Source: an uncultured Lachnoanaerobaculum sp.
GTDB taxonomy: Bacteria > Bacillota > Clostridia > Lachnospirales > Lachnospiraceae
Reading direction: 5' to 3'
NCBI GenBank assembly: GCA_938041725.1
Contig: CALISX010000141.1
Span: 1 to 5,181, forward strand
Length of the DNA: 5,181 nucleotides
Position 1 is the first letter of the stretch; each line of letters starts with the position of its first letter. The notes beneath the pieces are model-generated. The model had not been told where the DNA came from. It did not search any database and saw only the letters and a program-made list of their open reading frames with translations. Below, piece after piece: positions 1 to 5,181 of the stretch. The translations under genes were made by a program, and so were the position numbers.

Positions 1-132
1 CGGAGGCATCACAATGGTAAAGGGCTTTTTGTCTGGATTTACCCGGGCATGAAAATACTTTTTTTTCAGCCATTTCTTGTATATTCTGGCTTCAATTTTT
101 GCCGGACTGTAATTTTTCTCTAGTTCTTTCAT
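1..132 (-). CDS. valS: Valyl-tRNA synthetase, N-terminal 44 codons (cut by window edge)
   Basis: Valyl-tRNA synthetase charges tRNA(Val) with valine in the cytoplasm, with editing of mischarged threonine. Only the first 44 residues are present, starting MKELEKNYSPAKIEARIYKK and running to the window edge at PFTIVMPP. This is the typical bacterial ValS N-terminus: the Y(S/D)P..IE...Y..W segment followed by PFTIVMPPPN.TG.LH.GHA, so the class I HIGH-type signature would start just outside the window. The full protein is usually about 880 residues. ATG at 132-130 is preceded by AAGGAG with 4-nt spacing, directly after the stop of the TPR gene. No T-box or terminator can fit in the 10-nt gap, so expression from the upstream operon is likely unless a promoter hides in the TPR gene. 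The frame contains an A8 run at 59-66. Identification is confident despite the short length because the motif spacing is characteristic. Confidence 0.93.
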   Translation of the reverse strand, partial: MKELEKNYSPAKIEARIYKKWLKKKYFHARVNPDKKPFTIVMPP

Positions 133-136
133 TTCG

Positions 137-142
137 CTCCTT
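137..142 (-). promoter_or_regulatory. Ribosome binding site for valS
   Basis: AAGGAG follows immediately after the TAG stop of the TPR gene (145-143) and precedes the valS ATG (132-130) by 4 nt (CGAA). The spacing is slightly short but functional by usual standards, and no other start codon with a better site is nearby. Confidence 0.82.
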
Positions 143-955
143 CTATGTGGAAACCATATTCCGGTATTCCTTCTTCCATTGCTGCAGGGTCTCTGCCGCT
201 CTGGCCCTTTGCTTCCTTTGGCTGGTTTCTGCAAAAATCTCTCCCACCCCCTGCACCTGCTCTGAAGCATTGGCCCGGTTCAGGGCTGCCTCATAGTCAT
301 TGTCCCAGTTTTCCTTTGTCCCCTCCTGGGGAAGCTTTGGAAGCCTGGCCTCCGGTATCTCCGGCTCCATCAGGGTTAAGAAATACATTTTTTTCAGAAT
401 CTCCTCATCCTCTAAAATCTCATAGGCCATTTTGTAATTCTCAAAGGCCAAATCAAAGCGGAACAGGTTGGCATAGGCACTGGCCAGATCATGATAAATC
501 TCTCCCAGCTCCTCCCCCTCCTTTTGCTCTGTGGAATCAATGAGATGCTGGTAGTATCTGGCTGCCAGAGCGTAACGCCCCACCCGGAACATAAAGTCCG
601 CTTTTTTTTGCAAAATCTCCCGCTCCGTCAGCTGTTTTTGCCGGGCCAGGGCGCTGCGGAAGGCAATTACCTCTGCATTGGAGTAAAGATCCCCATATTC
701 CAGAATATGGATCAGCAGATCCTCTTCCTTCATGCCCCGTTTTTTCTGCAGAGCCAGCCAGTCCCCAAAGGTGGACATGCCCAGCTCATCCCGGATAAAG
801 GAAATCAACTCTTCATTCACCAAATCCTCTGTGGCCAGAATGGGATTTTCATAAATCAAAAAGCTCAGCTCCTCATAGGAATAAATGGCAGTTGCCAGGG
901 TTTTACTGTACAGAGGGGTTCTTACTTCATTTTTTCTGCATAAAATCAACCCCAT
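143..955 (-). CDS. TPR-containing protein of the Hsp70-like gene cluster
   Basis: A soluble 270-residue protein of unknown function. Residues 1-105 form a predicted mixed/helical N-terminal domain (MGLILCRKNEV, then SYEELSFLIYENP) that I cannot assign to a characterised fold. Two TPR-type helical hairpins follow: about 114-147 (KADFMFRVGRYALAARYYQH) and 149-182 (IYHDLASAYANLFRFDLAFE), with the usual small and aromatic positions (G/A at 8, A at 20, Y/F at 11 and 24). Next comes a proline-rich linker (PEIPEARLPKLP, 198-209) and a charged, Gln/Arg/Lys-rich C-terminal helix (about 215-265). No signal peptide or membrane segment is seen. ATG at 955 lies inside the end of the Hsp70-like gene, with GAGGTG upstream at 5-nt spacing, so translation is probably coupled. 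TPR proteins commonly act as docking partners, and I infer that this one binds the Hsp70-like or the large protein. The gene stops 10 nt before valS. Confidence 0.88.
   Translation of the reverse strand: MGLILCRKNEVRTPLYSKTLATAIYSYEELSFLIYENPILATEDLVNEELISFIRDELGMSTFGDWLALQKKRGMKEEDLLIHILEYGDLYSNAEVIAFRSALARQKQLTEREILQKKADFMFRVGRYALAARYYQHLIDSTEQKEGEELGEIYHDLASAYANLFRFDLAFENYKMAYEILEDEEILKKMYFLTLMEPEIPEARLPKLPQEGTKENWDNDYEAALNRANASEQVQGVGEIFAETSQRKQRARAAETLQQWKKEYRNMVST
693..710. repeat. Short inverted repeat inside the TPR gene
   Basis: Perfect 8-nt arms (ccatattc / gaatatgg) surround a 2-nt centre, flanked by gat and atc that could extend the pairing past a two-base bulge. It lies in codons for the HILEYGD stretch of the TPR protein (residues about 83-89). 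No U-tract follows, so it is not an intrinsic terminator. Confidence 0.5.
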
Positions 956-2175
956 AAGCTCACCTCAAATTCCTTTTCCAAATCCCGGACCTTGTATAAA
1001 TCCCCAAATCCTGCATCCCGAATTTTGATTTGCAAAAGAGATTCGTTTAAAAACCGGATCCTCAAATCAATCCGCCGGGTTTTAGAAGGACGGTCCGGCA
1101 AAAAATTCAAAGGAATGGTGATTTCACGCTTTTTCCTTCCCTCCAGAGGCGTTACAAAAAAGGTCAGTTCCTCTAAACCGTCAGGAATCACCCGCAGGTC
1201 GTGTTTGATCTGATACCAGGGGTCCCCCAGTCTGGCCAGATCCACCCGGCTTAATTTCCCCTCGGAAATCAGATCCACCGACAGAGTGGCGGGCAAACGT
1301 CCCTGGCATACACAGGTAATATTATACAGAGGCTTCTGGGAAAGCAAATCCATGCCCCGAAAAGCCGCCCCCTTGGCAAAAAGATCTATATCATGAAAAA
1401 TTCTTCTTCGTTTCCCTATAAAATCCAAAAATTCTCCGGCCCACTGCTGCGCTTCAAAGGCCTTTCCTGTGAGAATAATGGAGGAAAAAACCTTTTTTCC
1501 CAGCACATTCTGGGCTGCGGATTTTAAAATCCGATCCGCCATTTTAGCCCCGGAGGGGGTATTTAATATATCCAGATTGAAGGCCTCGTTCATAGCCTCG
1601 GACTCCGCCGTCACCAGGTAACCCTTTGATTTTTTCACCGCCTTCATCTCATAATAGGTCAGGCTGATATCAGAAAGATCAAAAAGCCCCACCTGATTGT
1701 TCCAATATTCTTTTTTCTGGGAAAGCACATAGTATACAAAGCTTTCCTCTCTGCTGATCACATGAACATGGCTGGGAGAATATCCCAGCTCCCTGAAACA
1801 GTATTTCACCTCATCCACAGTAGCATTGTCAATATTCGGCACTGAAAGCACCACCTCCTGGGGAAAGCTTCCCCCCTGCTTTTCCATGCCTTGCTCCAGC
1901 ACTTCCTTTAAAAAAAGCTTTAATAAATCCCTTCCCTGGTATTTCACGCCATTTAAAGTGGAAGTTCCCCGTCTCTTGGCAAGGTTCACCAGCTTGTCGG
2001 TTATCACTCCCCGTCCCTTTAAAGCCAGATCATAGGCCTCCTCTCCCACAGTCCACCGTTCCGAATCCTTTTCTTTGCAGATCACCGTGGGAAAGCGCAG
2101 TCCCTCTTCATGGGGATAAAAAATCAAATCAGTACTTATATCTGATAAATCTATACCAAGCACCCTGGCTTCCAT
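946..2175 (-). CDS. Hsp70-like actin-fold protein with degenerate ATP loops (DUF5716-like)
   Basis: A 409-residue protein of the Hsp70/actin ATPase superfamily, probably cytoplasmic; client and activity unknown. Landmarks in Hsp70 order: phosphate-1 strand-loop GIDLSDIST (7-15); FPTVICKE then WTVGEEA (28-47), as in the Hsp70 'TPS...vG..A' stretch; a helix then EVVLSVPNIDNATVDEVKYC (107-126), like DnaK '[20 protein letters not shown]'; connect-1-like VISREESFVYYV (139-150); phosphate-2 region GLFDLSDISLTYYEM (163-177); adenosine-like SIILTGKAF (232-240) and DLFAKGAAF (264-272), as in 'DEAVAIGAA'. Residues about 281-396 form a beta domain resembling the Hsp70 substrate-binding sandwich; no helical lid follows. 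Canonical glycines of both phosphate loops and the GG of the adenosine motif are absent, so ATP hydrolysis is doubtful. ATG at 2175 is preceded by AGGAGG with 6-nt spacing. Its last codons overlap the next gene by 10 nt. I recall the family as DUF5716; the superfamily assignment rests on the visible motif order. Confidence 0.88.
   Translation of the reverse strand: MEARVLGIDLSDISTDLIFYPHEEGLRFPTVICKEKDSERWTVGEEAYDLALKGRGVITDKLVNLAKRRGTSTLNGVKYQGRDLLKLFLKEVLEQGMEKQGGSFPQEVVLSVPNIDNATVDEVKYCFRELGYSPSHVHVISREESFVYYVLSQKKEYWNNQVGLFDLSDISLTYYEMKAVKKSKGYLVTAESEAMNEAFNLDILNTPSGAKMADRILKSAAQNVLGKKVFSSIILTGKAFEAQQWAGEFLDFIGKRRRIFHDIDLFAKGAAFRGMDLLSQKPLYNITCVCQGRLPATLSVDLISEGKLSRVDLARLGDPWYQIKHDLRVIPDGLEELTFFVTPLEGRKKREITIPLNFLPDRPSKTRRIDLRIRFLNESLLQIKIRDAGFGDLYKVRDLEKEFEVSLWG
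961..966 (-). promoter_or_regulatory. Ribosome binding site for the TPR gene, inside the Hsp70-like coding sequence
   Basis: GAGGTG lies 5 nt before ATG at 955, within the codons for the last residues (FEVSLWG) of the Hsp70-like protein. The stop TGA at 948-946 falls 5 nt after the new ATG codon, a classic arrangement for translational coupling. It supports this start over any later Met. Confidence 0.82.
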
Positions 2176-2181
2176 ACTTCT

Positions 2182-2187
2182 CCTCCT
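2182..2187 (-). promoter_or_regulatory. Ribosome binding site for the Hsp70-like gene, fused to the upstream stop codon
   Basis: AGGAGG uses the last two bases of the TAG stop codon of the large gene as its first two bases, and lies 6 nt before ATG at 2175. This is a full Shine-Dalgarno match with good spacing. It fixes the start of the 409-residue protein, and a ribosome terminating on the large gene would sit directly over the site, favouring re-initiation. Confidence 0.85.
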
Positions 2188-5181
2188 ACAAAAGCCTGAA
2201 CAAAAGTTTTGTCAGCTCCTGTTTAAACATGTAGTCCTCCATCTCCGGCTTCAGGGCCTGGCTTTGCACCCGGGCCAGCTCTCCCATGCGGTTCAGGCTG
2301 GAAAACCGTCCCATGGCAGATTCCTCCTCCTTTACAGGATAGAGCTTTCCCTCTAAAACCTTCTCCGGCTGGGCCCCCTCTTCTATAATCTCATACTCCC
2401 ACACATCACCGGCAAAAAGAATTTTTTCTTTTACATAAATATTTTCATACATGGGGAGAAACTTCTCTGTTTCCCAGTCCCTTTGATCCGGCAAAATCCG
2501 GGATCTTAAGGTTACATTTTTTCCAGAGGAAGTATACTGGAAAATTACGGTATTCTCCAGACTTTCCCACAATCCATGGTTTTTAGCCAACTCCTTGAAA
2601 TAGGAAAACAGATATCCCTTCCGCATAAGATAGTCCAAAAGTCCCCGGCAAACCCGCTGGCTATCGTAGTCCAAATCCTGTTTTCTGGAATAATACAGGG
2701 TAAGGGCCAGCTGATAAATCAAAGGGAAGGTACGGAAATCCGTACTATCCATGGCCATGGATTGTAAATAGGAAAACACCTGATCCGGCGCCCCTTGTCC
2801 CTCCAGAAAATATTCCATGCTTTTTTGGGTAAAATAAGCCCTGGCCAAGGTTTCATTGGCCTTTTTTCGGCTTACATATAAAGCAAATACCTCATCCATC
2901 TGATCCGTCAGCCCGGTAAACAGCATTTGGCTTAAAATCCGCTCCTCCAAATCATAGGTTTCAATCTGGTTTTCCACCGCTGACAGCAAAAGTTCCACCA
3001 TTTCTCCAGTGGATCCGTGGAAATTCTGGGTGAGATATTCCATAATCCCTCTGTCAAAATATCCGTTTTGAAATACCTTCCCTGCCAGCAAAGACAGATA
3101 TATTGGCTCCGGCAGCTTTTCTTCAATGATTTTTGCCGTCAGTCTGGCCATATTTTCCAGACTCAGCTCCTCAATGCCGTATTCCTTCACCAGCTGAAAG
3201 GCTTCCTTGGTATAACCGATATTAATCAAGGTATCACAGAAAATAAACCGGCTGGGGGCATCCAGACTCTCCTCGTTAATTTCCCGCAAAAATGCATAAT
3301 TCACCGGTGTCCAGCTGCGGGTATCAGTTTTGTTTTCGGAGGACTCCCAATAATAGGATATGAGTTTTTCAAATACTCTGCTGCGAAATCCCGGATCCAG
3401 ATCCATATCCAGGGCTCCCTCTGCCAAAGCAGCATCCTCTCTGGTAACCCTTTCCATTTTTAAAATCCCGTTCAGACGCTTTAACCGCAGCATGTCATGG
3501 TTCTTATCCAGGGCATAGGCCCGCTCCAGAAGCTGGGGCATATTCAAAACACGAGTCAGACTTACACAGCCCGGATGGTAGCGATTCCCCTTGGCATCCT
3601 CAAAAAGCACCATGGCCTCTTCAGAATAAATGGCAGCAAAAACAGCCCCCTGCTCCAAAGGATACACCTTTTCCTCCTTCAGCTCCGGATAGATCACCAC
3701 AGCATTCTTTGCCAGGGCGCTTTGTGCCCGGATCTCAAAGGAATTGCACAAAAAGGGCAGAATCTTTGCCATTCTTTCATCCACCATTTCCGGGGTGAAA
3801 ACCCTTTCATAGATCCCCGCCAAAGAGGAATTGACCTTCAGCTTCACCGCCTGATCCAAAGCAAAAATACGAATTCTTTGAATGCTGCTTCGGTATACCC
3901 GGGAGGCGGGAGAATAATACTCCACAATATTTTCATATACCCGCATTTTTTCTGCATCCTCCAAAAGGGGATGGCCCTCAAAATAGTGGATGGCCTCCTC
4001 AGGAATGGGGAAGGAAATCTGCCTGGGAAGGCTTAAAATAAAATATTCATTCAAGCGGGGCAGGGAAATTTGGTTTTCCAGCCCCCTTCGATACCAGCCA
4101 TTGGCATAGCTCTCCCGTACATCCCCCTTAATCAGCACAAAGCATACGGACTCCAACAGGGGCCTGCTGGGAGCATATTCAAAAATCGCCGTCAGAACCT
4201 GGAGCAGCAATCTGTGATAGGCGGTAATATACCTGGCCCGGTCCGTTACGGCCCCTGCCAGGGCATAGGAAATCAGCCGGTGCCTGGTGCCAAAATGCAA
4301 AGCCAGAACCGCCAGCTCATCCAGCTCCCGCAAAAAAGAAGGATCCCGGTTTACAATCTCTAAATAGGCCATTAATAAAAAGGGAGAACGGTTTCCCCCT
4401 GCAAAGGCCTTTTGTATAAATTCCATTTTGGCCATGGGATTGCGGGAAAGCCTGTCATCCAGTCGAAGCATCAATAAAAACAAGATCAGGTCAGGCTGGC
4501 TCTCATAGGCCTGGGTACAAAGCTCCCTGAGACTTTCTCTTTTTTCTTCATCCTCCTTTATTTGCAGCTTCAGATACTTAAATAGAATATAGAACCCCAC
4601 ATTTTCTCCCTGGAACTCCTGCATCCTTGCCTCCAGGGAATCCAAAAGGGCCTTGGCCTGGTTAACCTCCTCCAGTTCCAAATAACATTCCGCCTGCAAA
4701 AGACGGAACAGATCCTTGTTTTTGGGATAGGAAAGAAGCCCTTCCAGGGCCTTTTCCTTTTCCAGAAGCTGAGCCCTTTTTTCCTGGGCCTCCTGGCTTA
4801 GCTCTGCCTCAATGCTCAGGCGCATAAACCCAGCCAGCTCCCTCTTCCAAAGGGTCTCCTGATCTGTTTCCTTATGGGCCCCCTTGTAAAGGTTGATCTT
4901 CAGACTTTGCTCCTCATAGGGGGAGCGGAGCACTATGGCAGCGGTATTTTTCCCTGGGGAAAGTTTGGCTGTCTCAATACGATAGGTCAGAGTATAGGCA
5001 TCCTGAATAAAATCCTGGTTTAAAATCTCCGTTTTGGATAGGGAAATAAAGGGGGACAGGGAATCTGCATACAGATGCAAAAGCCCAAAATCTGACTTAA
5101 AGATCCGCACCTTTCCTGTAAGGTCCCCTTCCTGGACTTCAAAGCTTTGCTCCCGTTCCTGCAATAAAAAATGCACTTCCC
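2186..5181 (-). CDS. Very large helical-repeat/beta-domain protein, DUF5717-like, 5' end outside window
   Basis: Function unknown. At least 996 residues are visible, ending in TAG at 2188-2186. Residues 1-98 are beta-rich, like an Ig-type sandwich (GKVRIF, GLLHLYADS, AAIVLRSPYEEQSLKINL). Residues about 110-490 and 545-870 are mostly amphipathic helices in helical-hairpin style (for example 150-185 and 640-700), resembling degenerate TPR/HEAT-like repeats. Residues 490-545 form a short beta insert (AVFAAIYSEEAMVLFEDAKG), and 873-950 a beta-rich C-terminal domain (FLPMYENIYVKEKILFAGDV), followed by a helical tail. No catalytic motif, membrane segment or signal peptide is visible. The layout matches the Clostridia family I remember as DUF5717, whose members have another beta domain before the first one seen here. 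The only nearby start, GTG at 5176, follows GGGAA with no spacer and so has no usable ribosome site. The frame is open to the edge, so I call this 5' partial. It is first of the visible genes, 10 nt before the Hsp70-like gene. Reading frame is certain; family name is from memory. Confidence 0.85.
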   Translation of the reverse strand, partial: EVHFLLQEREQSFEVQEGDLTGKVRIFKSDFGLLHLYADSLSPFISLSKTEILNQDFIQDAYTLTYRIETAKLSPGKNTAAIVLRSPYEEQSLKINLYKGAHKETDQETLWKRELAGFMRLSIEAELSQEAQEKRAQLLEKEKALEGLLSYPKNKDLFRLLQAECYLELEEVNQAKALLDSLEARMQEFQGENVGFYILFKYLKLQIKEDEEKRESLRELCTQAYESQPDLILFLLMLRLDDRLSRNPMAKMEFIQKAFAGGNRSPFLLMAYLEIVNRDPSFLRELDELAVLALHFGTRHRLISYALAGAVTDRARYITAYHRLLLQVLTAIFEYAPSRPLLESVCFVLIKGDVRESYANGWYRRGLENQISLPRLNEYFILSLPRQISFPIPEEAIHYFEGHPLLEDAEKMRVYENIVEYYSPASRVYRSSIQRIRIFALDQAVKLKVNSSLAGIYERVFTPEMVDERMAKILPFLCNSFEIRAQSALAKNAVVIYPELKEEKVYPLEQGAVFAAIYSEEAMVLFEDAKGNRYHPGCVSLTRVLNMPQLLERAYALDKNHDMLRLKRLNGILKMERVTREDAALAEGALDMDLDPGFRSRVFEKLISYYWESSENKTDTRSWTPVNYAFLREINEESLDAPSRFIFCDTLINIGYTKEAFQLVKEYGIEELSLENMARLTAKIIEEKLPEPIYLSLLAGKVFQNGYFDRGIMEYLTQNFHGSTGEMVELLLSAVENQIETYDLEERILSQMLFTGLTDQMDEVFALYVSRKKANETLARAYFTQKSMEYFLEGQGAPDQVFSYLQSMAMDSTDFRTFPLIYQLALTLYYSRKQDLDYDSQRVCRGLLDYLMRKGYLFSYFKELAKNHGLWESLENTVIFQYTSSGKNVTLRSRILPDQRDWETEKFLPMYENIYVKEKILFAGDVWEYEIIEEGAQPEKVLEGKLYPVKEEESAMGRFSSLNRMGELARVQSQALKPEMEDYMFKQELTKLLFRLL
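2730..2762. repeat. Two adjacent 16-nt dyads within the large gene
   Basis: Positions 2730-2745 form an inverted repeat with 7-nt arms (gtacgga / tccgtac) around a 2-nt centre. One base later, 2747-2762 is a perfect 16-bp palindrome (atccatggccatggat). Both lie in the coding sequence of the large protein, covering roughly residues 805-816. They could be a product of codon choice; no known site type is recognised. Confidence 0.6.

Noticed and set aside
59..66. A8 run in valS forming an in-phase A-AAA-AAG slippery heptamer
   Set aside because: It encodes a Lys-rich stretch usual in this region of ValS; I see no upstream Shine-Dalgarno-like stimulator or downstream stem-loop, so programmed frameshifting is unsupported.
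602..609. A8 run in the TPR gene as a transcriptional slippage site
   Set aside because: It simply encodes QKKA in the first TPR helix; the frame is intact and nothing suggests a functional shifted product.
145..943. Open frames on the plus strand opposite the TPR gene (145-543 and 491-943)
   Set aside because: They lie antisense to a protein with clear TPR pattern, have low-complexity Pro/Leu/Ser-rich translations, lack good ribosome sites and resemble no family.
1860..1874. Six-bp stem with a 3-nt loop (ggggaa/ttcccc) in the Hsp70-like gene as a terminator or attenuator
   Set aside because: It has no U-tract on either strand, sits mid-gene and is short enough to be chance.
2932..3126. A 64-codon minus-strand frame within the large gene
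   Set aside because: It is an alternate frame of an intact coding sequence, Cys/Trp-rich with no ribosome site; no sign of a frameshift in the main frame.
3017..4363. Open frames on the plus strand opposite the large gene (3017-3463, 3497-4036, 4070-4363)
   Set aside because: They arise from the codon bias of the minus-strand gene; their translations show no domain pattern and they are not arranged like genes.
421..4520. Recurrent short string 'cataggc' scattered over the window
   Set aside because: It is the complement of common Ala-Tyr codon pairs (GCCTATG) in helical proteins, with no regular spacing.
143..5181. Anti-phage defence or toxin-antitoxin interpretation of the three unknown genes
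   Set aside because: There is no nuclease, NTPase P-loop, membrane effector, protease or DNA-binding motif, and a coupled housekeeping gene (valS) argues for a core cellular role.

Overview
The window is a single block of densely packed genes, all read from the minus strand. It holds the 3' 996 codons of a very large protein, an Hsp70-like protein of 409 residues, a TPR protein of 270 residues and the first 44 codons of valS. The junctions are a 10-nt gap, a 10-nt overlap and a 10-nt gap. Strong purine-rich Shine-Dalgarno sequences, fairly even base composition and the protein families I recognise all suggest a Firmicute, most likely a Clostridia member near Lachnospiraceae. That placement comes from family recall, not from a search.

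Reading in the direction of transcription, from high to low coordinates: 5181-2186 is a huge protein with a beta-rich segment, a long helical-repeat body, a short beta insert and a beta-rich C-terminal domain. It resembles the uncharacterised family I remember as DUF5717, and its N-terminus lies outside the window. Next, 2175-946 is a reduced actin-fold/Hsp70-type protein (I recall DUF5716) with degenerate nucleotide loops, a shortened lobe II and a C-terminal beta domain resembling the Hsp70 substrate-binding sandwich. Then 955-143 is a soluble protein with an unassigned N-terminal domain, two TPR units and a charged tail. Finally, 132-1 is the N-terminus of valyl-tRNA synthetase. No stretch over 12 bases lacks a coding assignment, and I see no tRNA, rRNA, CRISPR array, mobile element, terminator or convincing promoter. 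The operon promoter must lie beyond position 5181.

The first three genes look like one functional module: a large helical/beta scaffold, an Hsp70-like (perhaps pseudo-ATPase) protein, and a TPR protein of the sort that often docks on chaperones. None shows a signal peptide or membrane segment in the visible part, so a cytoplasmic assembly is the simplest reading. Its substrate and purpose are unknown. The most notable points are two identical DLSDIS hexapeptides standing where the two phosphate-binding glycine loops of Hsp70 should be, the loss of much of the lobe that holds adenine, and the tight coupling to valS with no room for a T-box between them.
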